This document shows, piece after piece, positions 7,970 through 16,937 of a stretch of 45,134 nucleotides of DNA; the first letter of the stretch is position 1; every line of letters begins with the position of its first letter. The notes beneath the pieces are model-generated. The model saw only the letters and a list, made by a program, of their open reading frames with translations. It searched no databases and had not been told where the DNA came from. The translations under genes and the position numbers were made by a program. Origin of the DNA: Firmicutes bacterium CAG:24053_14 (lineage in GTDB: Bacteria; Bacillota; Clostridia; Oscillospirales; Oscillospiraceae); the NCBI GenBank assembly GCA_001916715.1, contig MNSZ01000052.1, positions 1-45,134 on the forward strand. Reading direction: 5' to 3'.

Positions 7970-8901
7970 TGGATTATTTGGACGATAACATCATAACGAT
8001 AACAGCACAGGAGAGCGCCGAACGTATCGACGCTCTCCTTGCGCGCTGTGTGCCGGAGCTTACGCGCAGCGCCGCCGCGCGGCTGATCGAGGACGGAGCG
8101 GTGACTGTCGGCGGACGCACGGTCAGGAAAAACTACAAGTGCGCGCCCGGCGACGAGATAAGCCTTATCATGCCCGAGGCCGCCGACTGCGAGCTGAGGC
8201 CGCAGGACATTCCCATCGACGTCGTGTACGAGGATGACGATCTGCTGGTCGTCAACAAGGCGCGCGGCATGGTAGTCCACCCTGCCCCCGGTCACCCGGA
8301 CGGCACGCTTGTGAATGCGCTGATGTTCCGCTGCGGCGACTCGCTGTCCGGCATCGGCGGCGAGAAGCGCCCCGGCATCGTCCACCGCATCGACAAGGAC
8401 ACATCGGGACTGCTGATAGTCGCGAAAAACGATTTTGCGCATCTGGCGCTGTCGGCTCAGCTTGCCGACCGCAGCCTGTCGCGCGTGTACGAGGCCGTCG
8501 TGCGCGGCGGCATGCGCGAGGATTCGGGCACGGTTAACGCGCCCATCGGCCGGCATCCGACCGACCGCAAGAAAATGGCCGTCACGCAGAAGGGCTCGCG
8601 CAGCGCGGTCACGCACTGGGAGGTCATCGCGCGCTATCGCGGCTACACGCACATCCGCTGCCGGCTCGAGACCGGCCGCACGCATCAGATCCGCGTCCAC
8701 ATGGCGCACATCGGGCATCCCCTGCTCGGCGACGCGCTTTACGGCGCGCCCTCGCCCGATAAGGGGCTTAGCGGCCAGTGTCTGCACGCGCGCGAGCTGA
8801 AATTCATCCATCCGCGCACCGGCGAGCATGTCGTCGTCTCCACCGATCTGCCCGAGTACTTCACATCCATCCTCCACCGCCTTTGTTTAGAGGCGAATTG
8901 A
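7969..8901 (+). CDS. RluD-family 23S rRNA pseudouridine synthase
   Basis: 310 residues. An N-terminal S4 RNA-binding domain (RIDALLARCVPELTRSAAARLIEDGAVTV) is followed by the RluA/RluD catalytic domain, with catalytic Asp142 in the HRIDKDTSGLL motif and the RTHQIRVHMAHIGHPLLGD motif. It converts uridines in rRNA to pseudouridine. It is coupled to lspA by TAATG, the common lspA-rluD order of Firmicutes. The last residues (LEAN, stop TGA) are encoded by the outer end of repeat B (TTTAGAGGCGAATTGACGCAG), so the element ends inside the coding frame. Confidence 0.93.
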   Translation: MDYLDDNIITITAQESAERIDALLARCVPELTRSAAARLIEDGAVTVGGRTVRKNYKCAPGDEISLIMPEAADCELRPQDIPIDVVYEDDDLLVVNKARGMVVHPAPGHPDGTLVNALMFRCGDSLSGIGGEKRPGIVHRIDKDTSGLLIVAKNDFAHLALSAQLADRSLSRVYEAVVRGGMREDSGTVNAPIGRHPTDRKKMAVTQKGSRSAVTHWEVIARYRGYTHIRCRLETGRTHQIRVHMAHIGHPLLGDALYGAPSPDKGLSGQCLHARELKFIHPRTGEHVVVSTDLPEYFTSILHRLCLEAN

Positions 8902-9373
8902 CGCAGTCACCAATACGGTGATTGCCGGTACCCGGTTCGAAATATTGGCGAAAACCGTGACTGCTACGCAACCCGGTAGTACAAGCTGAGTTTTTTGCCG
9001 CACCACCTTTTGTCTTCCCCTTGAGGGGAAGGCAAAAAAGAGGGGCGGTCTGCGACCGCCCCAATGAATAATGAATGATGAATAGTGAATATTGAATAAT
9101 TATGGTGTGCAGCCTTTGGCTGCACTTTTTTAATAGCGCCTTTGCGCTGTTGCCGATACGGTTGCTGCGTCAGCCCGACCGGTGAGTGCAGGTAAAACCG
9201 TGACACACGGAACGGGCAAGCCCGTTCCCTACAGGGGGTGCGGTGCAAAACTCAGCAACGCACTACCGGGTTGCGTAGCAGTCACGGTTTTTGCCAATGT
9301 CTCGACACCGGGCGACCGCAATATGCGTATCCGTAGGTGCCGTAATTCGCCTCTAAAAATGCGCCTCTAAAAA
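8885..9373. repeat. Dispersed inverted-repeat element, locus B (between two convergent gene ends)
   Basis: The left end TTTAGAGGCGAATTGACGCAG overlaps the rluD stop. The right end CGCCTCTAAAAA (with a second CGCCTCTAAAA just before) overlaps the stop of the minus-strand regulator gene. The arms are inverted copies (CCGGTACCCGGTTCGAAAT, AAAACCGTGACTGC, ACGCAACCCGGTAGT on the left; the complements at about 9258-9311 on the right). A 20-bp GGAACGG..CCGTTCC palindrome is at 9209-9228. Inserted between are a CTTCCCCTTGAGGGGAAG hairpin, a GGGGCGGTC..GACCGCCCC hairpin and an AATGAATAATGAATGATG-like tract. No gene lies in the 465-base gap. Confidence 0.75.
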
Positions 9374-10128
9374 AGCTTTCTGTATTCCGTCGGCAAGCTG
9401 CCGACGGATTTTTTAAACTCTGCGGAGAATTTGCTCTGATTTTCGTAGCCCACGCGCTCGGCGATCTCGGCAATGCTCAGCCCCGTTTCGCGCAGAAGCT
9501 TTGAGGCAAGCTCCATGCGGTGCTCTTTTATGTGCGCGGCAAGCGACTTGCCGTAGACGGCCTTGAACATCTCCTTGAGCGACGAAGGATTTATCAAAAA
9601 TCTCCGCGACAGCTCCTCGATCGTGTAGCGCCGGTCGAGATTTTCCGTCAGAAGATCGTGCACGCGGCGTATGGTGTCGAGCTGCTCGGCGGAGTATCTG
9701 CCCTCGCCGCCGGTTGCGGCGTCAAGCTCCGGCAGCTCCGGTACGCTTTGAATATCGCCGTCGTGCTCTTCGGGGCAGGATATCTCCATCGTCTTTTCTA
9801 TCATAATATGCAATAGCCTCACCTGCTCGGTCGCAGCGGCCTTGTAGTAGACCTCCTTACCGTCGCGGCGGCTGACTATAAGCCCCGAATCCCTGAGCTG
9901 GCGCAGATGATGCGACACGGCCGGGCTTGTCATGCCCGTCAGCAGCGATATATTGACAACGCACTGCTCGCAGTGGCACAAAAGCCAGAATATCCTCACG
10001 CGGCTTGAATCGGCAAGCAGCTTGAATATGTCCGACACCGTGCGGAAGCTCTCGGTTTTCGCGACGTTATCGCGCAGATGCTCGCTTATCTCCGCGCCGT
10101 GATCGTGCAGAACAGCTTCGTTTTCCAT
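9367..10128 (-). CDS. ArsR-type metal sensor fused to an AraC-type DNA-binding domain
   Basis: 253 residues from ATG 10128, preceded by GGAG; the ATG at 10188 lies in the promoter of the divergent gene. Residues ~25-115 form an ArsR/SmtB winged helix (FKLLADSSRVRIFWLL, SPAVSHHLRQLRDSGLIVSRRDGKEVYY) with a Cys/His cluster LLCHCEQC at the usual metal-binding helix. Residues ~150-253 form an AraC double HTH (YTIEELSRRFLINPSSLKEMF; LSIAEIAERVGYENQSKFSAEFK). Divergent from a metal-binding HMA protein and a P1B ATPase, it is probably their metal-responsive regulator and possibly its own. The stop TAG lies in the end of repeat B. The metal cannot be named from sequence. Confidence 0.85.
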   Translation of the reverse strand: MENEAVLHDHGAEISEHLRDNVAKTESFRTVSDIFKLLADSSRVRIFWLLCHCEQCVVNISLLTGMTSPAVSHHLRQLRDSGLIVSRRDGKEVYYKAAATEQVRLLHIMIEKTMEISCPEEHDGDIQSVPELPELDAATGGEGRYSAEQLDTIRRVHDLLTENLDRRYTIEELSRRFLINPSSLKEMFKAVYGKSLAAHIKEHRMELASKLLRETGLSIAEIAERVGYENQSKFSAEFKKSVGSLPTEYRKLF

Positions 10129-10187
10129 CGTCGTTACTCCATTCGGAAATGATTTAAGCCCATTTAGAAGTTCATTGCCGCGCGGCA

Positions 10188-10216
10188 TTGACTTTTCGGC
10201 TCGGACTTATTATACT
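10188..10216 (+). promoter_or_regulatory. Promoter of the HMA-ATPase operon
   Basis: TTGACT at 10188-10193 and TATACT at 10211-10216, spacer 17. The start of transcription should fall near 10223, just before the dyad at 10229-10257. Confidence 0.75.
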
Positions 10217-10228
10217 GCAAGCATAACG

Positions 10229-10257
10229 ATTAAACAACTACTTAATTGTTGAATTAA
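10229..10257. promoter_or_regulatory. Probable ArsR-type operator
   Basis: An AT-rich imperfect dyad, TAAACAACTA and ATTGTTGAATTA around CTTA, sits just downstream of the promoter where ArsR/SmtB repressors typically bind. The divergent ArsR-AraC gene is the natural candidate ligand. Assignment is by position and symmetry only. Confidence 0.5.
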
Positions 10258-10278
10258 ATTTGTATAGGAGAAATCATC

Positions 10279-10497
10279 ATGAAAAAGACCTACAAGATCG
10301 AAGTCGACTGCGCAAACTGTGCAAATCTCATGGAAGAGGCAGCCGGCAAGACCGAGGGCGTCGAGAAGGCCGCAGTCAATTTCATGACCCAGAAGATGAC
10401 CCTTGAGTTTGCAGAGGGCGCGGACATTGACGCCGTTATGAAGAACGTCGTCAAAAATTGCAAAAAGGTCGAGGATGACTGCGAGATCTATCTCTAA
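10279..10497 (+). CDS. Stand-alone heavy-metal-associated (HMA) domain protein
   Basis: 72 residues, one HMA ferredoxin-like fold with the metal motif DCANCAN (CxxC) near residue 12, and a second Cys-containing stretch KNCKKVEDDCE near the end. Ribosome binding site TAGGAG. Such proteins pass or buffer soft metals. Its neighbour, 68 bases downstream, is a P1B ATPase that lacks the usual N-terminal HMA domain, so the metal-binding domain appears to be supplied in trans here. It lies behind the promoter/operator pair and is probably induced by metal. Confidence 0.9.
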   Translation: MKKTYKIEVDCANCANLMEEAAGKTEGVEKAAVNFMTQKMTLEFAEGADIDAVMKNVVKNCKKVEDDCEIYL

Positions 10498-10565
10498 GCC
10501 GCATAAGTCCGTAAACGCCCTTCATGATGAGGGGCGTATTTTAATCATAAGGGAAAGATGATATT

Positions 10566-12449
10566 ATGAATAAAAAGCAGAAAAAAGTGCTCGTGCGAAT
10601 ATTGATCACAGCCGCACTGCTCGCACTGCTGAATCTGGTGCAGCTTCCGGAGATACCGGCAATGATCCTGTATCTTGCGGCATATCTCATTATCGGCTAT
10701 GATATTTTGCGCAAGGCCGGCAAGGGCATTTTAAACGGCCGCGTTTTCGACGAGAACTTCCTGATGGCCGTTGCCACGATCGGCGCGGTCGCGCTTGCGA
10801 TCATAAGCGGCAGCGGCGACTTCAACGAGGCGGTGCTGGTAATGCTGTTTTACCAGGTCGGCGAGCTGTTCCAGAGCTACGCCGTCGGCAAAAGCCGCCG
10901 CAGCATTTCCGCGCTTATGGACATCCGCCCCGACTATGCCAATATCGAGGTTGACGGCAAGCTCGAGCAGGTCGATCCCGACGAGGTCGAGGCCGGCAGC
11001 GTCATAGTCGTGCAGCCGGGCGAAAAGGTGCCGATCGACGGCGTTGTCATCTCCGGCAGCTCGACCGTAAACACCAGCGCCCTTACCGGCGAGAGCCTGC
11101 CGCGCGACATTGCCGAGGGCGACGAGATCATAAGCGGCTGCATAAACCTCAGCGGCCTTATCCGCGTGCGCACGACAAAGCCCTTCGGCGAATCGACCGT
11201 GTCGAAGATACTGGAACTTGTTGAAAGCTCCGGCTCGCGCAAATCGCGCTCGGAGCAGTTTATCTCGCGCTTTGCAAGGGTCTACACCCCCATCGTGTGC
11301 TACTCGGCGCTTGCGCTTGCGATACTGCCGCCGCTTGTGCGCATCGTGTTCATGGGTCTGGGCGGTGACTGGACCGACTGGATCTATCGCGCGCTGACCT
11401 TCCTCATCATAAGCTGCCCCTGCGCACTGGTCATCAGCATTCCGCTGAGCTTCTTCGCAGGTCTGGGCGGCGCGAGCAGCGAGGGCGTTCTGATAAAAGG
11501 CTCGAACTATCTGGAGGCTCTGGCACAGACAAAGACCGTTGTTTTCGACAAGACCGGCACGCTCACGCGCGGCGTTTTCGAGGTCAGCGGCATCCATCAC
11601 TGCCCCATAGAGGACGAAAAGCTGCTTGAATACGCGGCCCTTGCCGAGTGCGCCTCCTCGCACCCGATCAGCAAAAGCCTGCGCGAGGCTTACGGCAGGG
11701 AGCTTGACCGCAGCCGAGTGAGCGATATCGAGGAGATAAGCGGCAACGGCGTTATCGCAAAGGTAGACGGCCGAACGATAGCCGCCGGCAACGACCGCCT
11801 GATGCAGCGCCTCGGCATAGATCACAAACCCTGCCGCAGCGTCGGCACGATCGTGCACGTTGCCATCGACGGCGTTTACTCGGGCCACATCGTCATCTCC
11901 GACGTTGTAAAGCCCAGCTCCGCACAGGCGATAGCCGAGCTTAAAAAACAGGGCGTCGGCAAGACAGTCATGCTCACGGGCGACGCAAAGGTGGTTGCCG
12001 AAAAGGTCGCAGCCGACCTCGGCGTTGACGAGGTACACAGTCAGCTCCTGCCCGGCGACAAGGTCAGCGAGGTCGAGCGTCTGCTCGGCGAGACCACCGG
12101 CAAGGCAAAGCTTGCCTTCGTCGGCGACGGCATAAACGACGCCCCCGTGCTCTCGCGCGCCGACATCGGCATCGCGATGGGCGCAATGGGCTCGGACGCC
12201 GCCATCGAGGCAGCAGACGTTGTGCTCATGGACGACGATCCGCTGAAGATATCCAGAGCGATAAAAATTTCGCGCAAGTGCATCCGCATCGTGTACGAAA
12301 ACATCGTTTTCGCCCTCGGCGTGAAGTTTGCCTGCCTGCTGCTGGGCGCGCTCGGCATAGCCGACATGGGCGCGGCTATCTTCGCCGACGTCGGCGTAAT
12401 GGTCATCGCCGTGCTCAACGCAATGCGCGCGCTGCACTGCTCGAAATAA
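10566..12449 (+). CDS. P1B-type heavy-metal ATPase (Cd/Zn/Pb class) lacking an N-terminal HMA domain
   Basis: 627 residues. It shows all P1B landmarks: SALTGES actuator motif, transmembrane CPC at C284/C286 (SCPCALV), phosphorylation site D328 (DKTGTLT), SSHPIS, GDGINDAPVLSRADIGIAMG hinge and C-terminal helices. Membrane helices start near residue 10, so no HMA domain precedes them. It exports soft divalent metals across the cytoplasmic membrane with ATP. The CPC class with conserved C-terminal helix features is typical of CadA/ZntA-like pumps, but substrate choice (Cd/Zn/Pb or another) is inference. It ends in HCSK, a possible extra thiol ligand. Confidence 0.92.
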   Translation: MNKKQKKVLVRILITAALLALLNLVQLPEIPAMILYLAAYLIIGYDILRKAGKGILNGRVFDENFLMAVATIGAVALAIISGSGDFNEAVLVMLFYQVGELFQSYAVGKSRRSISALMDIRPDYANIEVDGKLEQVDPDEVEAGSVIVVQPGEKVPIDGVVISGSSTVNTSALTGESLPRDIAEGDEIISGCINLSGLIRVRTTKPFGESTVSKILELVESSGSRKSRSEQFISRFARVYTPIVCYSALALAILPPLVRIVFMGLGGDWTDWIYRALTFLIISCPCALVISIPLSFFAGLGGASSEGVLIKGSNYLEALAQTKTVVFDKTGTLTRGVFEVSGIHHCPIEDEKLLEYAALAECASSHPISKSLREAYGRELDRSRVSDIEEISGNGVIAKVDGRTIAAGNDRLMQRLGIDHKPCRSVGTIVHVAIDGVYSGHIVISDVVKPSSAQAIAELKKQGVGKTVMLTGDAKVVAEKVAADLGVDEVHSQLLPGDKVSEVERLLGETTGKAKLAFVGDGINDAPVLSRADIGIAMGAMGSDAAIEAADVVLMDDDPLKISRAIKISRKCIRIVYENIVFALGVKFACLLLGALGIADMGAAIFADVGVMVIAVLNAMRALHCSK

Positions 12450-12744
12450 ACATTCGGAGCGGATTTTTTATGTTCTACATGTCATTTATGAAGCTTTTCC
12501 TGCGCGGAGCGGAATATAGCTGACGGTTTTAAGCTTTCTGTACGATATCTGTACGGCAAGCTGAAATTTTCGCGTTTTTCTTTGGCTTTAGTAACTAAAA
12601 TCACTGTTATACAATTTCGGGTCGCTGTCCTGATTTCAGGCATGCGGCCCGATTTGCCTATTTAATTGCCCGGGTCGTCAGACTAACATCATAATCAAAC
12701 AACGAACAGTGCAGGATACCCTGCACGCATGGAGGAATGACAAT

Positions 12745-14619
12745 ATGAACAAGAAATTTGCAAAAACGCTTGCAATGGTTCTGGTCATTGCAATGCTTCT
12801 GTCCCTCGGCTCGTTCGCCTTTGCGGACGCGGACACAACGTCAGCCGACGACGGCAACGATTACCCGATCGTGCTCGTCCACGGTCTGTTCGGCTGGGGC
12901 GGAACGGAGATCGCGAACCTTAACTACTGGGGCGGCTTTTCCAGCCTTCAGCAGATGCTCACCGACGCAGGCTACGAGGTCTACACCCCGTCGATAGGCC
13001 CCGTTGCGAGCAACTGGGACAGAGCCTGCGAGCTGTACGCCTACCTCGTCGGCGGCACGGTCGATTACGGCCAGTACCACTCGTCGCAGAACGGACACAG
13101 CCGCTACGGCCGCACCTTCAAGGGCGTCCTGCCCGAGCTTAACGACGCCGACAGCACGCTGAAGATCCACCTTGTCGGCCACAGCATGGGCGGCGAGACG
13201 ATACGCATGCTCGCGCAGCTTCTTGAAAACGGCGATCCCGACGAGCTGCGCGCAACGACCGACGGCAGCATCAGCAAGCTCTTCACCGGCACCTGCCGCC
13301 ACTGGATAGAGAGCATCACCACCCTCTGCACTCCGCACGACGGCAGCCAGTATGACGGTAAGGTCTACAACGAGGAGGAGCCGCTCGTTCACCGCTTCGT
13401 GGCCGCTCTTTCCGCAGCAACGGGCATGAACATAAACGAGGAAAACCTCGGCCTTGATTTCAAGCTCGACCAGTGGGGTCTTACCCGTGAGCCGGGCGAG
13501 AGCTACGAAAGCTACATTCACCGCGTTGAAAACAGCAACCTGTGGAAGGGCGACGTGAAGGATCTGAGCGTTTACGACCTGTCCCCGGACGGCGCGGCGG
13601 TGCTCAACTCCTACGCCAAGGCGCAGGATGATATCTACTACTTCTCCGTCGCATGCTCGGACACCTACCGCAGCGCGGTTTATCCGCACCACTACCTGCC
13701 CTACAGCAACATAAATCCGCTCATGAAAAAGAGCGCGACCTACATGGGCAGCTACAAAAACTACGCCGCTGGCCACGTCACCATCGACGAGAGCTGGTGG
13801 GAAAACGACGGCATCGTCAGCGTTCGCTCGGCGCAGTATCCGCATGAAGGCTCGTCTGACCGCTGCAACCTCAATTACGGCACCGAAAACGGCGTTATGA
13901 CCTTCAAGGACGGCACCGAGAAGGGCGTTTGGAACTACATTGAGAAGATCGAACGGACCGATCACATCAACATGGTCGGCCAGATCACAAACACGAAGTA
14001 TCTTCAGGGCAAGTTCTTTGAGATGGCCGCAATGCTCGCAAGCATCCCTGCCGACGGCGGCACACCCGACACGCCCGATGTGCCCGCAAGCGTTCCCTTT
14101 GTCGATATCGTAAACGGCAGCTTTTATTACGACGCCGTAGTCTGGGGCTATAACAACGGCATCGTAAACGGCGTTGACTCTACGCACTTTGCGCCCGACG
14201 CCAGCTGCACCCGCGCGCAGGTCGTGACCTTCCTCTGGCGCGCGGCCGGCAGCCCGGAGCCTAAGTCGATGAGCACTCCGTTTACCGACGTAAAGTCCGG
14301 CAGCTTCTACGAAAAGGCCGCCGCATGGGCCTATGAAAACGGCATCGTCAAGGGCACAACGGACACAACGTTCGCGCCGAACGCGACGGTAACGCGCGCT
14401 CAGTTTGTCACCTTCCTGTGGCGTTATGAGGACTGCCCCTCGTCGAGCATCGCAAATCCGTTTTCCGATGTTTCCGAAAGCTCGGTGTATGCTCCGGCAA
14501 TACTCTGGGCAGCCGAAAACGGTGTCACCGTCGGCACCGGAAACGGCACCTTCGTTCCCAACGGCGCATGCACACGCGCCCACGTCGTAACCTTCCTTTG
14601 CCGCGACCTGGCAAAGTGA
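12745..14619 (+). CDS. Secreted SLH-anchored lipase/esterase
   Basis: 624 residues from ATG 12745 (GGAGG nine bases upstream). A Sec signal peptide of ~31 residues (MNKKFAKTLAMVLVIAMLLS.., cut near AFA-DA) is followed by an alpha/beta hydrolase of the large bacterial lipase type: oxyanion HG in VLVHGLFGWGG, nucleophile S147 in GHSMGGE, later Asp/His candidates around DGIVSVRSAQYPH and ERTDHINMVG. The final ~170 residues are three S-layer-homology repeats (each with an FxDV..AxxWAxxNGIVxG..FxPxxxxTRAQxVTFLWR pattern), which bind pyruvylated wall polymer. It is therefore a cell-surface lipid or ester hydrolase. The 295-base gap before it holds no gene; a GGGTCGC..GCGGCCC structure is near 12619-12651. 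Confidence 0.9.
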   Translation: MNKKFAKTLAMVLVIAMLLSLGSFAFADADTTSADDGNDYPIVLVHGLFGWGGTEIANLNYWGGFSSLQQMLTDAGYEVYTPSIGPVASNWDRACELYAYLVGGTVDYGQYHSSQNGHSRYGRTFKGVLPELNDADSTLKIHLVGHSMGGETIRMLAQLLENGDPDELRATTDGSISKLFTGTCRHWIESITTLCTPHDGSQYDGKVYNEEEPLVHRFVAALSAATGMNINEENLGLDFKLDQWGLTREPGESYESYIHRVENSNLWKGDVKDLSVYDLSPDGAAVLNSYAKAQDDIYYFSVACSDTYRSAVYPHHYLPYSNINPLMKKSATYMGSYKNYAAGHVTIDESWWENDGIVSVRSAQYPHEGSSDRCNLNYGTENGVMTFKDGTEKGVWNYIEKIERTDHINMVGQITNTKYLQGKFFEMAAMLASIPADGGTPDTPDVPASVPFVDIVNGSFYYDAVVWGYNNGIVNGVDSTHFAPDASCTRAQVVTFLWRAAGSPEPKSMSTPFTDVKSGSFYEKAAAWAYENGIVKGTTDTTFAPNATVTRAQFVTFLWRYEDCPSSSIANPFSDVSESSVYAPAILWAAENGVTVGTGNGTFVPNGACTRAHVVTFLCRDLAK

Positions 14620-14636
14620 AGAACGATTTAAGCACG

Positions 14637-14670
14637 AAAAAAATCTCTCCCGACCGGGAGAGATTTTTTC
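14637..14670. terminator. Bidirectional terminator between lipase and phoU
   Basis: ATCTCTCCCG and CGGGAGAGAT pair at 14643-14664, with runs of A before and T after. It serves both convergent genes. Confidence 0.85.
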
Positions 14671-15319
14671 ATATTTCGCTCGATTTGTGGATACCGGTGA
14701 CGGAGAACTCGACCCATTCGGCGACGTTTGTTGCGTGGTCGCCGATGCGCTCGAAGTATTTTGCTATCATCAGAAGATCCAGCGCGTACTCCGCGTCGCC
14801 GCTGCCGGAGCGGATCATTTCGATAAGCGCGGTTTTCATGCTCAAAAAGCAATCGTCAACCACGTCGTCGTGCTCGATAACGCTTTTTGCAAGGGCAAGG
14901 TCGCGCTTATTATACGCCTCGATGCTGTCGGTGACCATGCCGATGGCGGCCTCGGCCATGGGGCGCATGGCGGCGCACTCGCTGCCGGTCTTGCCGCCGA
15001 GATGCGGAATTATCTCGGCAATGTCGCCTGCCTGGTCGCCGATGCGCTCAAGGTCGGTTATCATTTTAAGCGCGGCCGATATCTGCCGCAGGTCGCGCGC
15101 CACGGGCTGCTGCTGGAGCAGAAGCCGCAGGCACAGCGCTTCTATATCGCGCTCGTACCGGTCGATCTCAAGGTCAAGCGGCGCGAGCTTTTTTGCAAGC
15201 TCCGAGTCGCCCGAGAGCAGCGCCTTTGCCGAGTTGGCTATAGCCTCCTCGCACATTGCGCCCATAAGCGTGAGCTTTTCGCCAAGCTCCCTGAGCTGGG
15301 CATCGAATTTGCTTCTCAT
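14669..15319 (-). CDS. phoU: Phosphate transport regulator PhoU
   Basis: 216 residues, two three-helix PhoU repeats, each with the metal-binding motif (DLERIGDQAGDI near 90; YFERIGDHATNVAEW near 187). PhoU links PstB to the PhoR sensor and dampens phosphate uptake. It is the last gene of pstSCAB-phoU, start overlapping the pstB stop by one base (TGATG), so translation is coupled. The PhoR-PhoB-like pair in this window is 22 kb away, so the signalling partners are not in one operon. Confidence 0.95.
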   Translation of the reverse strand: MRSKFDAQLRELGEKLTLMGAMCEEAIANSAKALLSGDSELAKKLAPLDLEIDRYERDIEALCLRLLLQQQPVARDLRQISAALKMITDLERIGDQAGDIAEIIPHLGGKTGSECAAMRPMAEAAIGMVTDSIEAYNKRDLALAKSVIEHDDVVDDCFLSMKTALIEMIRSGSGDAEYALDLLMIAKYFERIGDHATNVAEWVEFSVTGIHKSSEI

Positions 15320-16074
15320 CAGCCGAACCTCCCTGTTATATAGTCCTCGGTGCGCTTATCCGAAGGCACGGAGAACAGCTTTTCGGTGTTGTCGTATTCA
15401 ATAAGCTCGCCGAGCAGGAAAAACGCGGTGCTGTCGGAGATGCGCAGCGCCTGCTGCATGTTGTGGGTTACGATAACGATGGTGTAGTTTTTCTTAAGCT
15501 CCGTTGCAAGCTCCTCGATCTTCGAGGTCGAGATGGGGTCGAGGGCGCTGGTCGGCTCGTCCATGAGCAGCACGTCCGGCTCGACGGCAAGTGCGCGCGC
15601 GATGCACAGTCTCTGCTGCTGACCGCCCGACAGACCGAGGGCGGATTTTTTGAGTCTGTCCTTTACCTCATCCCAGATCGCCGCGCCCTGAAGCGAGCGC
15701 TCAACGATCTCGTCAAGCTCGGATTTTTTGCGCACGCCGTGCGTGCGCGGCCCGTAGGCGACGTTGTCGTAAATGCTCATGGGAAAGGGATTGGGCTTCT
15801 GGAACACCATGCCGATGCAGCGCCTGAGCTCGTTTACGTCCGTTCCCGGAGCGTAGATGTTCTTCTCTTTATACTTTACCTCGCCGGTGATCTTCACGTC
15901 CGGCACGAGGTCGTTCATGCGGTCGAGCGTTTTTAAAAACGTCGATTTGCCGCAGCCGGAGGGGCCGATGAGCGCGGTTATGCTCTTTTCGGGTATCTCC
16001 ATGTTTATGTTTTTAAGCGCCCGGGTCTGGCCGTACCACAGGCACAGATCGTTTACGCTGATTATGCTGCTCAT
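15319..16074 (-). CDS. pstB: Phosphate ABC transporter ATP-binding protein
   Basis: 251 residues, usual length. Walker A GPSGCGKST, Q-loop in MVFQKPNPFPMSIYDNV, signature LSGGQQQR, Walker B VLLMDEPTSALDP and the switch His in VTHNMQQA. It drives phosphate import through PstA/PstC. The start overlaps the pstA stop by four bases. Confidence 0.97.
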   Translation of the reverse strand: MSSIISVNDLCLWYGQTRALKNINMEIPEKSITALIGPSGCGKSTFLKTLDRMNDLVPDVKITGEVKYKEKNIYAPGTDVNELRRCIGMVFQKPNPFPMSIYDNVAYGPRTHGVRKKSELDEIVERSLQGAAIWDEVKDRLKKSALGLSGGQQQRLCIARALAVEPDVLLMDEPTSALDPISTSKIEELATELKKNYTIVIVTHNMQQALRISDSTAFFLLGELIEYDNTEKLFSVPSDKRTEDYITGRFG

Positions 16075-16937
16075 ATGCTTCTCCTCTTCTGATAGTATCT
16101 GCCGACAAGCGTTGCGACAAGGTTTATGATAACGGTCAGCGCCATGAGTATCGCCGCAATGGCGAAGGCTACGTCGAAATCGCCCTGCTCCTTGGCGTAG
16201 ACATACAGCGAAACGGTGAGCGTAGCTCCCGCGCCGGACAGGCCGTCAGCGAAAATGTTATAGATATTGTGGGCAAAGCCCGCAGTGAACAGCAGCGCTG
16301 CCGATTCGCCCAGAATGCGGCCGACGGCGAGGATGCAGCCTGTAATTATGCCGTCCACGCAGCCGGGGAAAACGACGGTGCGGATAACGCGCCACTTGCC
16401 GGCTCCGAGGCCGAACGCGCCCTCGCGCAGGCTCTGCGGAACGGTTTTGAGGCTCTCCTGAGTCGTGCGCATAACGGTCGGCAGGTTCATGATGACAAGC
16501 GTCATGGCGCCGGCCTGCAAGGAGGTCTGGAAGCCGAGGAAATTGCAGAAAAACAGCATGCCGACAAGGCCGTAGATGATGCTCGGAATGCCCGAGAGCG
16601 TCTCGGCGGCGTATTCGATAGCGCCGACGATGCGGTGGCTGCTCGCGTATTCCGTGAGATATATCGCAGCGCCAACGCCCAGCGGCAGCACCCACACGAG
16701 CGTTCCGAGGACGATATAGAGCGTATTAAGTATATCCGGCAGGATGCCGACGGAGTCCGCGAGGTAGCTCGGCTTTGAGGAAAGAAACTCCCACGAGATA
16801 TTCGGAATGCCCTTTATGAGCACATATGCTATTAAAAACAGCACCAGCGCCGACGTCAGAGCCGCGCACAGCCCCGAAAGGCCGCGCATAACGATCCCGT
16901 AAGCCCTGCGCTTTGCTTTTACGTTTTTATTATCCAT
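16071..16937 (-). CDS. pstA: Phosphate ABC transporter permease PstA
   Basis: 288 residues, six predicted membrane helices, a cytoplasmic N-terminus rich in Lys/Arg, and the permease EAA-type loop (LREGAFGLGAGKWRVIRTVVFPG). It forms the membrane channel with PstC. The start overlaps pstC by eight bases. Confidence 0.95.
   Translation of the reverse strand: MDNKNVKAKRRAYGIVMRGLSGLCAALTSALVLFLIAYVLIKGIPNISWEFLSSKPSYLADSVGILPDILNTLYIVLGTLVWVLPLGVGAAIYLTEYASSHRIVGAIEYAAETLSGIPSIIYGLVGMLFFCNFLGFQTSLQAGAMTLVIMNLPTVMRTTQESLKTVPQSLREGAFGLGAGKWRVIRTVVFPGCVDGIITGCILAVGRILGESAALLFTAGFAHNIYNIFADGLSGAGATLTVSLYVYAKEQGDFDVAFAIAAILMALTVIINLVATLVGRYYQKRRSI

Noticed and set aside
10731..12437. Long open frame of 568 codons on the strand opposite the metal ATPase (similar cases opposite asnS, the lipase and the OYE-like gene)
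   Set aside because: These are mirror frames of GC-rich coding sequence; the sense strand carries full conserved motifs, and the antisense products have no family features or ribosome binding sites.
12470..12523. 17-codon frame MFYMSFMKLF.. after the ATPase gene with a GGAG upstream
   Set aside because: It is too short and without any resemblance or hairpin context to support a peptide gene.
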